From Canna indica (Eukaryota > Streptophyta > Magnoliopsida > Zingiberales > Cannaceae), in NCBI GenBank assembly GCA_034359265.1, contig CP136895.1, positions 40,814,001-40,878,000 of the forward strand: a stretch of 64,000 nt of DNA. Reading direction: 5' to 3'. The position numbers and the translations under genes are program-made. Numbering within the stretch: position 1 is the stretch's first letter; each line of letters opens with the position of its first letter. Shown piece after piece: positions 1 to 11,044 of this stretch. Below the pieces are notes generated by a model. It did not search any database. It was not told where the DNA came from and worked only from the letters and a program-made list of their open reading frames with translations.

Positions 1-352
1 AATTCCTTCACTTGGATCGACCGAAGATCATCCCAAATTGGCCCGAAATTGTCAGTCTTTATTATCCTTTTCAGCTTTTTTAGCATTTTAGGTTGTGGGG
101 TGCCGATTTCTGCTTGTGGTGGTTTCTTTTGCATATCAAGAGGAAATACATGAATTCTAAACATCCTAAACATATACTTTAACTTAATGACGAATCCTGA
201 GCATCCTTCCAATTTCTTCGATTTTTTCGATCGTGGACGTCGTACGCAAGCCAACTTGGAACCTGAAATTATTTCTCATTCAAACATTAGTTCCGAGTTT
301 GTTATCATCAAAATCGAGATTAAGACCAAGGTTGAATACCTTAGGCCGACAG
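1..352 (-). repeat. LTR terminal fragment (copia-like family)
   Basis: This segment matches the terminal part of the LTRs at 14590-14763 and 20650-20830. It shares the cgatcgtggacgtcgt block, the gttatcatcaaaa block and the ending cttaggccgaca. It has the same orientation as the minus-strand element at 13096-20830 but is more diverged. It is cut by the window edge on the left and by the next LTR piece on the right. The short open frame at 187-396 lies inside the LTR and is not a gene. Confidence 0.75.
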
Positions 353-850
353 TTTTCACACACTTTAAATCGAATGAAATAAACATTGAAATATAATATA
401 TATGGAGCAAATAATCACAATAACAAACACTTAGCTCCAAAGAAGATTCCTAGCTCCTCTTGATGTCTTTTGATGAATCTTTCAAGACAAAGGCTCAATC
501 AAAAAACAAGTGGTTCAAAACAAGGTTTTAGAGAAAGATGGCTCAAACAAAGCTTTATAGGAAGGCTGTCAAGAAGTTTATATAGGCAGATATAAAGTTA
601 AAACTAGGGACCAACAAGTTCCAACAATCGATCGAGCTTCATCCGAGGATCGACTGAAATTCAGTCATGGCTAAATTTCACCTATTTCAGATTTTGAGTT
701 TTGGTGGCTTCTTCATCATCAGTACAACCCAACAATTTGGAAGATTTTGGAAAGCTTGTGAGATGAGTTAATCCTTCTTGATGATTAATTAGAGGCTTGA
801 GAATGAGGAGATAAATCAATCTTCAAATCAGGATCAGCACCATCATTTTT
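353..850 (-). repeat. LTR internal fragment of the same family
   Basis: The words ggagcaaataatc, cttagctccaaagaagattcctagctcctcttgatg and aaaggctcaatcaa recur in order at 13620-13720 and 19750-19850, in the middle of the complete LTRs. It abuts the end of the preceding LTR piece, so the two are separate remnants or a rearranged LTR. A TATA-like tttatatagg (minus-strand CCTATATAAA) lies near 578. No gene is seen from 850 to 1409, apart from the GC-rich island below. Confidence 0.6.
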
Positions 851-1194
851 TTCTAAAATTCATTGAGTCGGATGAATAAATAATAAGAAAATGATGATAA
901 AATTAATGGCACACAATTAATTTGCAACTAAGTATCAACCACAAAAGCTATAATATTGAGCGTGAAATCTATGTAACAAATTCTAGATTTTTTCTCAAGC
1001 CCCTTAACTATGTAACAAATCTATGTGAAATCTAAGAAAAAGAATAAATATGAGCTATTAGAAATCTTGTAAGATCTTGCAAAAGTTCCTTGAATAATTT
1101 TTCTATAAGTTTGTATCCATAAAGCCTACAGCTTTAGGTAATATGCTCTTGGGAGTTGTTGGGATGTGTGGCGACTGATCTGCCCAAATCCTTT

Positions 1195-1300
1195 TATGTT
1201 GCGCTACGCAGAGTTTTCGGCGATCCCGCTAGCAGGTTAGCGGGCGGGGGTCAAGGGGGCAGCGCCCCTTGCAAGGGGTGTGGGGGCGGAGCCCCCAGAG
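1195..1300. other. GC-rich island with hairpin potential
   Basis: An abruptly GC-rich stretch sits in AT-rich surroundings. It contains gggggcagcgccccttgc and ggggcggagcccccag, which can fold into short G/C stems. The open frame over it (1156-1338) has no recognisable domain. It resembles GC-rich blocks seen in some plant repeats. I cannot assign a function. Confidence 0.35.
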
Positions 1301-1409
1301 AATTTTTGTACTCAATTAACAGTTTGAAAATAGATTAATATAGGGAGTCAGCAGTGCACACATCTTACATAATTGTACTTTTTTAGCATAGTTAACTCAA
1401 TAACAGTTT

Positions 1410-2494
1410 CACTACAAAATGATATAGAAGATGGTGTTACTTGTCATCAGAATGCAATTACCTAGATCAGCCGTGAAAAGGGAGTGGCAGCGTCGGCAAG
1501 GAGTGGCGGGCAGACTGACTGGGTGGCTGCTGCCTGCTAGATCGGAACAGTAGCAGGAAGGAGGGGCGACGAAGGAGGGTAGCAGCCGCAGCACAACCCT
1601 AACTTGGCAGCAGATGATGAGGGTTAGAAGATGTACTAGAGTAGGGTTTGGGGAAGAGCTAAGGAAGGAGGGCATTTTTTGGTTAGGGAGTACCGAAGTA
1701 GGGATGGTGGCGTCGGTGAGGAAGGACAGGCGTTTGGGCTCATCGAGAACTCATCGACGATTGGGCGTCGGTGAGGAAGGCTTGTCGTGGATTGGGCGTC
1801 GGTGAGGAAGACTCGTCGAGCACTGGATGTTTGGCGTCGACGCGTCAAGGAGGTCGCAAGACTGCGGAGGCGACAGAGAACAAGGGTCGAGGGTCGAGGG
1901 TTTGGGTGAAAAGGGTCTTGGGGTTTGAGTAGAGAACAAGGAGAAGGGTATTATAAGTGGAGGGTTTTTTGGTCGGGAGATAGTAAAAAAAATGAGGGAA
2001 TTATTTTTGTCCGTCGAAAAAGAAGAGGGAATGCCAAATTTTTTATTTTTTTATTATTTTACTATCTGTGGCATACATAATTTGCCATGAAAAATAGTTC
2101 CATGTCTATGACAAATATATTGTCGCAAATAATTGTCACAGACTATCATAACAACGTTGTGGCAAAAATTTTGTCACAAATGTTTGTCACAGAATATCTT
2201 GACAAACTTGTGGCAAGAATTTTGTCACAAACGCTTACCACGATAGAATATTTTGAATCAGTGGCAAAACATCTTACCATAAATTTAAAATACTATAACT
2301 TTTGAACGTTGACTCGATTATTAGTGACAAACATAATGGCAAATTTTAAAAATTTGTCACAAATTGTTCGAACTTGTACTTTTAATCACAAAAATAATTT
2401 TGCCGCAAATTTCATCTCAGACTACATCTTTTGTGGCCAATTATTGTTGGCCACTCCAAAATTTTGCCACAAATTCTTTTTTTTTTTTGTAGTG
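1410..2494. mobile_element. Non-autonomous CACTA-like element
   Basis: The left end reads CACTACAAAA (1410-1419) and the right end TTTTGTAGTG (2485-2494), a perfect 10-bp terminal inverted repeat of the CACTA type. The last 450 bp hold many copies of subterminal motifs such as ttgtcacaaa, ttgtggcaa and tttgccacaaa in both orientations, typical of transposase-binding repeats in this superfamily. No transposase is encoded. The 3-bp flanks (ttt left, aaa right) are not a clean target duplication, so the exact ends or a later rearrangement remain open. Confidence 0.6.
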
Positions 2495-3600
2495 AAAAGG
2501 GTTTGACCCTTCCACCAAGGATCTGAACAGCAAAAAGGAGATAGGGAGAGACGATGAGAAACCACGGAATGTATTCACACAAGTGAAGAGTACCTTGTTG
2601 GAAATTTCGGACTCCTCCAAATATCCAACTCGATAGCAATTTTCGGCAATGGAACACCGAAGGAACTCCTTGAGATGTGCGACAGTAAGAGAAGGAGAGA
2701 AGAGGGGCATGATTGTGTTCCAAAGAGGTTCGGTTGAGGGGTTCTCTTAGGGGGGTCGGCCACAAGTGCAACTCCCTTTTATAGGTGGTTCAAACCGACC
2801 TAGGTCGGCTACAATAGCTGACCACGTCAAGATGAGGCTCGGCCATTTGAATGGTCGGCCTTATCTCCCCTCAAATTTAGGAATCAACCAACCACTTGGT
2901 TTCTCCCCATAAAAATAGGATTCAACCAACCACATACACCTTGACCAAGCCATCCTGGTTTTAATCTCCATTTAAACTTAATAAAATTGAAAGCGAATAT
3001 AAATCAATTAAGCACACAAGATTTATAGTGGTTCGGCACCCCGCCTACTCCACTATCTAAGCACCTCACTTAGGATTTCAACCTAAATCCACTAAATTCC
3101 TTACAATAAGGATTTTCCCATCGAAAACTCTCAGCCTTCTCTTCGAAGGCAACTTCCCACCTCACTCTCCAAGGACATCCTAAACCTAATTTACAAATGT
3201 AGATTTATGCCCCTACACCAAGGCAATCACTCAAACTCAAGACCTAAAATTTTAGGTCTACACAAGCTTTAAATGATACAAAATAAAGCACAAATACACA
3301 AATAAAGTTAGCAACAAAATAAAATGGAAGTATTTAGTTTCAACCAAGAAGTTCTAGCTCCTCTTGTTGCCTTATGATGATGAATCACTTAGGTTCAAGG
3401 TGAGATCAAGAAACATGAAGTAGAAAGCTAGGGTTTAGTGAAAGATGGCTCAGGTATCATTAGTTAAAGGCTCAATCAAGAAACGTGAAGCAGAAAGCTA
3501 GGGTTTAACGAAAGATGACTCAAATGTGGCTCAAGTATCATCAAAGGTTCCAAGTCACCAATCCCAATCTGCCAACTCAAGATGCACGCTGCTAGATTAA
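2495..3600. repeat. Diverged LTR-like fragment
   Basis: The block from about 2985 to 3500 carries tttatagtggttcggcacc, cctactccactatctaagcacc, aaactctcag and ctccaaggacatcc. These recur in the same order at 13270-13700 and 19400-19800 in the complete LTRs. The flanking 2495-2985 part looks like LTR leader sequence (for example cttttataggtgg) but is not clearly matched. No gene is seen here, nor from 3600 to 4051. Confidence 0.55.
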
Positions 3601-4059
3601 ATATGAGTGTCGCAATCAGCCAACAACATCATCAGCGTACTACAACAACATGTCAATAGAGAAAATAACAGTAACTTAGCATATGACTATATATATTATT
3701 GCTCTGATAAATAGGGGTTTCAACATACTTTTTACTTTTCAGGTGTTGTTACTATCATCTAAGTATAAAATCAAGTTAGATAGTTGTACTATGAAAGCTA
3801 CTCACAAGTAAAAAGGACAAGAACAACCTCGGTCTCAAATAAATTCCACCATGAGTGATGAAGAGGAAAAAATTAAATTGTCTACAAACTCTAGCGGTGC
3901 ATCAAAGAAAATTAGATATTTTCAATTTGAATTATTTTTTATTTATAGAAATATCGTAATCAATGCAAATACACTTATAATCTCTATTTAAAGAGACACG
4001 AGGAAGAATAGAGACATGATTAAAACTTGGCTCCAACTACTATCCCTCTACATCTCGCC

Positions 4060-4484
4060 CATAGTTATCAGGGGAGAAAAGCGCAGCGACCGCAAAAGTC
4101 CCCTGGAGCTATAGCGCATACCACAGCGCGAAGCGCACGCTTTATTGAAACAAATCACAAAATAAAAACATAGGTATACATTTTATGTGTACACCAAAAA
4201 TACTAATAGGTTTCAACTATCATAAAGAATAACAACTAAATATTCAAGAATGATGAAGAACAAATGTATAAAAAGAATACCAAAGACATGTGGGAGAAAG
4301 AGGAAATGATGTTTGCATGTAGTTTGACTTCTGGGCCGCTTACGCCTTCCAAAGAAACACTTTGCCTTCAAATAGAACAATGAAGCTGAAGAGACAAAAC
4401 ACCTTCAGCGTAGCGTACTTTTTGCTACGATGCGCTACTGCATGATGGTACAGATAGTGCCGCGTAGCGCTATTGATAACTATG
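4060..4484. mobile_element. 425-bp MITE, hAT-like
   Basis: The ends are CATAGTTATCA (4060-4070) and its reverse complement TGATAACTATG (4474-4484). Each is followed inward by agcgc-rich sequence. The flanks atctcgcc (4052-4059) and ctctcgcc (4485-4492) match at 7 of 8 positions, as expected for the 8-bp target duplication of hAT elements. The interior is non-coding; the 83-residue minus-strand frame across its right half shows no domain. Placement in hAT rests on target-site length and is an inference. Confidence 0.65.
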
Positions 4485-4599
4485 CTCTCGCCACCTCTCC
4501 CCCTCTCGGTTCTGCTCTTGCTCAACTGACCCTTTTCCACCCACCCTTCCTTCATCCGACTCCAGCTGCTACTCCTTGCAAGAGACATCAAGATAGGTG

Positions 4600-5500
4600 A
4601 GGAAACCTATCTTTGACGTCCTGCAACACAAGCTTACATCAAAGCATGTATCAAACACATACTTCGGTTCTCCTTGATCTCGTGGCTAGCTTTTTGGAAA
4701 AGACTTCCTACCTTTGATCGCATGCAAGGTTGGGGCAAGTAAGGATCCAGTGAAAGCGCAAAACATATCTTCTTCGATTGTGTCTACACTCACAATATAT
4801 GGAGCAAGGTACTCACCGAATGCCATTTTATGCCACAAAGGGACACATGGTCAAATAACGTATTATGGCTCTTACAAGATTGAACACAAGGATATAAAGG
4901 AAACTTCTTCTCACCACCACCATATATCACATTTGGCGAGAGCAAAACCGAAGAATGCATGATGAACAACCACAAACATGGAAGATTCTATCTAGCAACA
5001 TTGTCCAAGAGGTTCTCACAAATAGAGGCAAAGATATACTTCACAAAAATGCTTCATCAAATTTCAAATCTCTTTGTGAAGTGCATCTTTGCTCTCTTTG
5101 TGAGAACCTCTTGGAGAATGTTACTAGTTAGAATCTCCCATATTTGTGGTTGGAGCATCCAGTAGAGTTTTTGGCCATCAACCGACGAGCATTCTATTCC
5201 CTTTCTTCAATTGAAAGCTTTGGCATGTCCCAAGCTGTGGGATACAGTTTTTCTACTTACTATTATAGCTAAGTTAGTTTTGTTAGTCTTTTGGCTTGCC
5301 CCAAGTTATGAGATATGCTTCTTGTCTCTATTTCATTGTGATATCTTCACACCTAGGTTTTAAGTCTAGATTACTGATGAGTGATAACAATGCCGAAGGT
5401 GAGTTACGAGACTCTTTTTCCCTAGGGTGATTGGTTACATGTACATACTTTCTATTAATACAAATTCCACTTGGCTCGTTGCAGAGTAATAATAATAACA
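4600..5500 (+). pseudogene. LINE 3' fragment (RT zinc-binding region)
   Basis: Across frames one can read WKRLPTFDRMQGWGK and, after a shift, HIFFDCVYTHNIW, the hallmark of the zf-RVT zinc-binding region at the C terminus of plant L1-type LINE ORF2. At least one frameshift or stop lies between them (near 4735). After the coding remnant comes about 340 bp of untranslated sequence ending in the taataataataacaaaaa tract near 5490, a plausible LINE tail. The 5' part of the LINE is absent (5' truncation). The short frames at 4714-5165 are pieces of this remnant. Confidence 0.65.
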
Positions 5501-5743
5501 AAAACAATGAACCAGTTACACCCAAGCAAACATAAGCTATATAGGAAGAACTGTACAAAAAATCCCAGTCATACTTAAAAGGATTTATGAACATTTTTGT
5601 TCTAAGATAATATTTCCATGACCTACCTATAAAACTCCTATCTTATACTGTCAAACACGCAGCATCTGCACCTACTTGGTGAAGATTATAAAAGACTAGA
5701 AGAGCATATACATAGAAAGGCTGATAGGAGAAAGGTTCAAATC

Positions 5744-8650
5744 TCAAAGGAGCTTATTCTGGGAAACTGCCTGGCAGAGTTCATCTTCATAGAGTAGAAC
5801 TCTAGTAGAACCTAAAGGCTTCAAAACTGGCCTTGACAAACTGTGTCGTACCATGTGCTTTGGAGGTAAAGTGGAATCCTGAAATAATACAACTGCAATC
5901 TGTTTCATCTCCATCAGTTTAAATTGAGAAGCCCGAGGAGCGAGCCGTTGAGCTATGGGAGTGTGTGGGCAAGATCCCCACCTACGTCTTCCCACTATGC
6001 TGAAAATATACATTAGTGTGAGCCAATAGAGGAATATGTTGAGGGAAAAAGAAGAGTTCTGAGCTGCATATTCCGTCATGTCATACCTTAAAAACGGCCA
6101 ATGTTCGGCTGGAATGGGAGTCCTAGTTCTAAGCATCTGTTGCCTAGACTTATCTGGAGTTGTATAATTGAAATGAGATTGTCTGGCCTGAATGACCTGA
6201 TCCAAATTTGACTTTAGAGTAATTGACAACTGATCTAATAAATGGAGAAACTTTGAGCACTTGATGACAACCATAAACAACAATTCCATCATATAAAAAT
6301 TATAAGAGAACAAAAGGAGATGACAGACACGGAATAGCTTAGCAATAATGTACATGGAACAATCACAAGGTAAAGAGCGAATAAGATCATTAAATATAAA
6401 AGGAAATGGTCAGGGTGGAGTGTCCATATAAATGTCATTTCCAACATAGGTGACAAAAATTTAAGTTAAAGAAATAACATAAGCAAATTTCGCAGTTAAC
6501 ACAGTGGCCCTCCCTACATTTTGCATTGACGGGAGCTTTGCAATTAACTCCATTTATAAAGAAGCAGCCCAGAACTACGGTCATGACATGACCTTGGTTA
6601 TAAAAGAAGAAAAAATAACAATAAAATATCAAAGAGGTTTTGTCCATTTAAAGAATGCCTTTTATTCCCTTATAATAATAGGTTGTAAACAATATATTAA
6701 ATCACTGAAAAACAGGTCATATTTTTGGCATAGCAATTGATTAAGATGCTTTAAACTTAGGCCATGGATATGAAGGAGTTAAAGGAGGTTAAATATTTAC
6801 CCTCTTTACTTATGTTTGGTTGATATATGTTTTAACATCTTAAAGTTTCATGGGATTAAAAATTACCCTCAAGATTGGATACATTTTTATTTCACTCTCA
6901 CTCTCCATCATATAAATGTTATGTTTCATCATATTAGATTTGACTAGACTGGATCGAATCCAATTTAATCCAAATTAACTTGATTGAATCCAATTCATTT
7001 AAATTTGTTTAACTCACTCTCACTCCCTCATAAATATTATGTTTCTTCACTGACCTCCGATTTGATGTTAACTCAATTGATTTAATCTGATGAAATCAAA
7101 CCCCAAATTAACTCAATCTGACTTAGAGCTATATGAAACCAATTCACACCACCAAACTTAACTTGATCGGATTGAATCCAATTCAACTAGATTGAACTTG
7201 ATTCATTTTTTTTTTTAATACGCTCTGTCTCATATAAATATTATGTTCTCTCGTCGGCTTCTCAGTTAAATGCTAACTCAAACTTATTAGATTTGATCTA
7301 ATGAAATCAAATCCAAAATTAGCTCAATCCCACTTGGAGCAATATGAACCAAATTGATACCACCAAACTTGACTCAATCAGATTGAATTCAATCTCAAGC
7401 TATTCCAATTTGAGCCGTTCCAATGCAATCAATTTGATTTGGTTCGACTTAATGAATTGAACCAAGAGATGGTATGATACGATCAAAATCAACCCAAACT
7501 AACATGATATTGGCCTACCTAATTGAATATAATTGTAATCTAGACTTAATCCAATTAACCCAATTGAATCCAATCTCAAGTATATACAATCGAATTCATA
7601 GATCCAATATTGGGTTAATCCAATTAAACTTAATTGGAACTAACTAGTGAAGTCTAAGCATAGACGGACCCAATTAGTCCTATTAATTAAACTTGATTTT
7701 GGAGATCTAAAAATAGTACTTAAGGAATTAAAATTTACTCTTTTGATCATTAGTATCATCCAACAAGAAAGGTTAATTTTTACAAGAGTAATATTACATC
7801 TTGAAATATTACCCTTTAAACTTTTTACCTCATCCCACATGTACCCTTATGAGTATAACAAAGCAAAAAATTAATCCAACAAATAATTAACAAAGTATAA
7901 AATAAAACTCATTTGAAGTTAAGGGGATGCTATAAAGGTTCCAGAAACTCTCTAATTAAAAGTAAAAAAGTTATGCCAGATTCTAGATCAAAATAGAGCA
8001 AATCTACTTTTTGCTATGGTTGCTAATTAATTTCTAGATAGTTTATGGATTCAGTTCTTTAGCAACTAATGCTATGAGTTTGATAGAGGGGGGGTGGGGA
8101 AAAAATAAGCACTTACAGCTGCTCGAATTCTCTGAGAAACATGGAAAACAGCCTTTAGCTGATCATGATGCAAGTGGCAGAGGATTTTAACCTTAGAAGG
8201 AAACAAAAATCATTAGTAATTGTTAAAGAATTTTGGTCCCCCAAAATCTAACAAGTAATAAAGATAAAAATTCTCAAGTTTGTTGTTGCATACAATAAGA
8301 TCCATCGTAAGAGATTCTAGTCGTGCTTGACTATCATAATGCGTACTTTTTGGTGTTTTAGGTGTTGCAGGCAAATTAAGCTGCTTCACCTCATCTAGTG
8401 CTAACTGAAGGCTGCTGACCATAACAGGAGATACCACAGGTGTACAACTTTGGAAAACCTCAAACTGATTTGAAAGGTCGTTCTTGCCCTCATCTGACTC
8501 AAACACAATCCTTTTCTTAGAATTATCCGTGCATGATTTGCCTGAGGTCCTGCTATAACAGATCTTGGCAAGGGCACCAGGTTTAAGGTACTTGTTTCTT
8601 GTGTTCGTAACTAGCTTTTTTTGTTTGAAAGCCATTGATTCTGGACTCAT
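5744..8650 (-). CDS. F-box protein, FBS4/At4g35930-like
   Basis: This is a three-exon gene. Exon 1 is 8650-8294 (donor GTATGC), exon 2 about 6259-6087 (donor GTATGA) and exon 3 5999-5744 (acceptor TTTCAG); phases agree, giving about 261 residues. Exon 1 has the basic start KNKYLKPGALAKI and the F-box beginning LESLTMDLI. Exon 2 completes a diverged F-box and has QARQSHFNYTTPDKSRQ and AEHWPF. Exon 3 ends LLYEDELCQAVSQNKLL. These match my memory of the plant family that includes Arabidopsis At4g35930 (F-box stress induced 4). Such proteins act as SCF ubiquitin-ligase adaptors. The F-box is divergent and a few residues short at the exon 1/2 junction, so function may be reduced. Either of two ATGs (8650 or 8635) could start it. 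Intron 1 is about 2 kb and repeat-filled. Loss of function cannot be excluded. Confidence 0.7.
6890..7400. repeat. Diverged tandem repeat in F-box intron 1
   Basis: Two units of about 200 bp (roughly 7020-7200 and 7227-7400) share ataaatattatgtt, ttgatctaatgaaatcaaa, caccaccaaactt and cggattgaatccaattc in the same order, with a partial third copy at 6890-6960. The surrounding 6780-7640 is enriched in words such as attgaatccaatt. It is non-coding and lies within the predicted intron. Confidence 0.6.
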
Positions 8651-9150
8651 AACACAAAAATATCAGGATATCCTTCTTTTTCAGTATATTCTTTCTTCAA
8701 TCTTTCCTTCCTTTGGAATATTATCGGTGACCATTGCATTCAAGCTGAAATTAGAGATAGGAAAATTATACCTTACATAAGATCAGGGAAAGTGACAATA
8801 ACTGATGATATTTTAACAGAGAGCTGAGAAACACTTACATATGCGCACATTCAGCAACGAATGGTATATGAATAATACTGATACAAAAAGAACAAAGGTA
8901 AGGTCGAGTATTTGACATTTGATTTTTCACTCATCAATATGGATGAAGGGTTGGATAGAAATATTTCGAGAATAACATACAAATTGATAAATACATTGTA
9001 TATACTTGAACACCCTTTTCTCATTGTTTATTCAACACATCAGATATCTGAGATTCTATTTTGAAAAGAAATTAGCTGGTTTGTATATTGATAAAACAAA
9101 AAAAAAAGACTCGTGGTAAGAAGGAACAAAGAGAATTAAATATTAATACG

Positions 9151-9467
9151 TGTTAAGAATATAAATGAATAGATTGGCGTAAGCTTTTAGGAAAGTTGGT
9201 AATCCAATCAAATTTAACATGGTAAGATCCTGAATACGAATCCTCCTAGCGTCAATATTTTAAAAAAAATTATCTCTCGCCTCAATTAAGTCAATCCATT
9301 TGTTGGGCACTTGGGCTTGGATCAATCTCCTCAAGTTCACCCGTCCTCAATCTCCTCAAGTTCACCCGCCCACAAGTGAGGGGGGTATTAAGAATATAAA
9401 TGAATAGATTAGTCTTTCCTAAGAGCTTAAGCTTTTAAGAAAATTGATCATCCAATCAAATTTAACA
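9151..9467. repeat. Short repeat with TGTTAA...TTAACA ends
   Basis: The segment starts TGTTAAGAATATAAATGAAT and ends CCAATCAAATTTAACA. The two halves repeat each other (9153-9219 and 9387-9467), and a cctcaagttcacccg motif is tandemly doubled at 9334-9372. The flanks atacg and atagg match at 4 of 5 bases, so this could be a small solo LTR or MITE. The rest of 8650-9900 holds no recognisable gene. Confidence 0.4.
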
Positions 9468-9968
9468 ATAGGAATTGTTGGATGGAACTGGAATGATTAC
9501 CAAAATAGACTAAGAAAGTTGTTGATGATCAAGTAAATGCTAGCAGGAAGCAATGCTGTCAAGGCTCAATGATTACATTTATTGGTTAATTGATCACGGA
9601 TTAGCTTTGTGTCTCTATCAAAAAGATAAAAAAACAAGAAGCCAACTGCAAAACTTTTCATCTCAAGTAAGCCAACTTGCATAGTTCTTAAAGAGCAAAC
9701 TGAACTTCAACCGGTGTAAACCAAGTAGAGACCATATTCTAGCGATTGACTATCATTATAGAAGTATGCAGCATAGGTAATGGCCATCAAGTTGACAAAA
9801 GAACAAACTGCTAATACTTGTAAACCTCACAGCATATTACATAACATGCATCTAGGTTTAAGCATAAACAAGATTTCAGCAGGGTTATTCTATCACCATA
9901 TCCGTTAAAAACTACAATATGTCAGAACATCTAATAATAGCTAACCAGACAAATGGAATCGATAAAAT

Positions 9969-10092
9969 GCAATACTGCATGTCTGCAGCTCTTGCCAGTT
10001 CGAACAAAAAGCTCTTTTCATTTTTCACCAGAGTATCGATAGATATGTAATGCTTGCCGCTCAACTTTACTTTATCCTCAGATTCACATACC
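9969..10092 (-). CDS. Unidentified coding exon candidate
   Basis: A TTTAG acceptor just above 10092 is followed by an open stretch containing KHYISIDTLVKNEKSFL and then FELARAADMQ. The stretch has good codon quality compared with its surroundings and ends near a possible GTATTG donor. An upstream segment at about 10335-10390 (CAG acceptor, short ATG reading M-F-A-T-S-K, donor GTTAAT) could be the preceding exon. I do not recognise the family. It might be a separate gene fragment or a 5' part of the minus-strand transcription unit that includes the F-box gene, but no motif links them. 10400-10800 looks like a 5' leader/promoter region without a supported gene. Confidence 0.35.
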
Positions 10093-10235
10093 CTAAACAA
10101 CAAGTATTACAAGCTATCATGAAACCCTAATCAGCTGTGCCAGCACTAAATGAAACAGAAAGGGGAAAAATTTCTGGTGTGGTGATGTTATACCAATGGA
10201 CCATAAATACAACTCAAAAAAGTAAAATCATACGA

Positions 10236-10268
10236 ACAACAAAAAAAACAAACAAACAAACAAACAAA
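10236..10268. repeat. AAAC microsatellite
   Basis: An A-rich tract that becomes a run of aaac units (acaaacaaacaaacaaac). It is a simple sequence repeat with no coding value. Confidence 0.8.
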
Positions 10269-11044
10269 AGGCAACTAATGTCAGGAAGAAACAAGAAACA
10301 AATCCAGCACAAAAAATAATTAACCTTCGAGGTAGCAAACATAGTCGACAAAAAAAACTTATCCACCAACAACAGCCCTCTTCATCTGCAACAGAAAGAA
10401 ATTCCAAACCACGAACCCACGTTAATGCTGAGATATCCCTACATCAATCATACTGAGAAAATGGAATAAAAAACAGAGATTTGCCAACGAAAATGAAACA
10501 CCAACCTTCAAAAGCATGAAATCAGATCCTGGGATTCCTAAATCCCTAAATCCCAAACCAACCAGCGCCGAGGCGTCAGCCTCGATAAGTAGAAGGAGGA
10601 CGAGGACACTGGGTCTGAGCTCTGAGGAAGCCAGAGCGGCGCGGGAACTTTATCTCTCTCTTTTCGAATTCATCGAGAGCACGCGCCAAATATTTTCGAT
10701 TGCGAGCCCCAACTTTTGTGGAGTCGCTAACGCTGGATCGCAGAACCCTGACGGTTACAAGATCAACTGAGCTGATATCTCCGACGCGGCGACTTCCCAT
10801 TGGTTAAGACCACTCTGGCACGGTCAAGCGCTGTTAGGGCCCGCATTGTTAGTTCGGATCCGACGGCGGAGAGCGCAGCGTTGATTATTTGTATTTTTTA
10901 ACTCATAATCAAACATTTAAAAAACGCTTTTTTCGTGAACATATTTATTGCTCAAAAGATTTAAATTTACCCCATTAAATGGGCTTGAAATTTAAACTAA
11001 TTCAACTAGAAAAATAAAAGAAGATAACACACTTAATTATATGA

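Noticed and set aside
1195..1300. Structured RNA gene
   Set aside because: G/C stems can form, but no promoter, tRNA or rRNA signature is visible; kept only as a GC-rich island.
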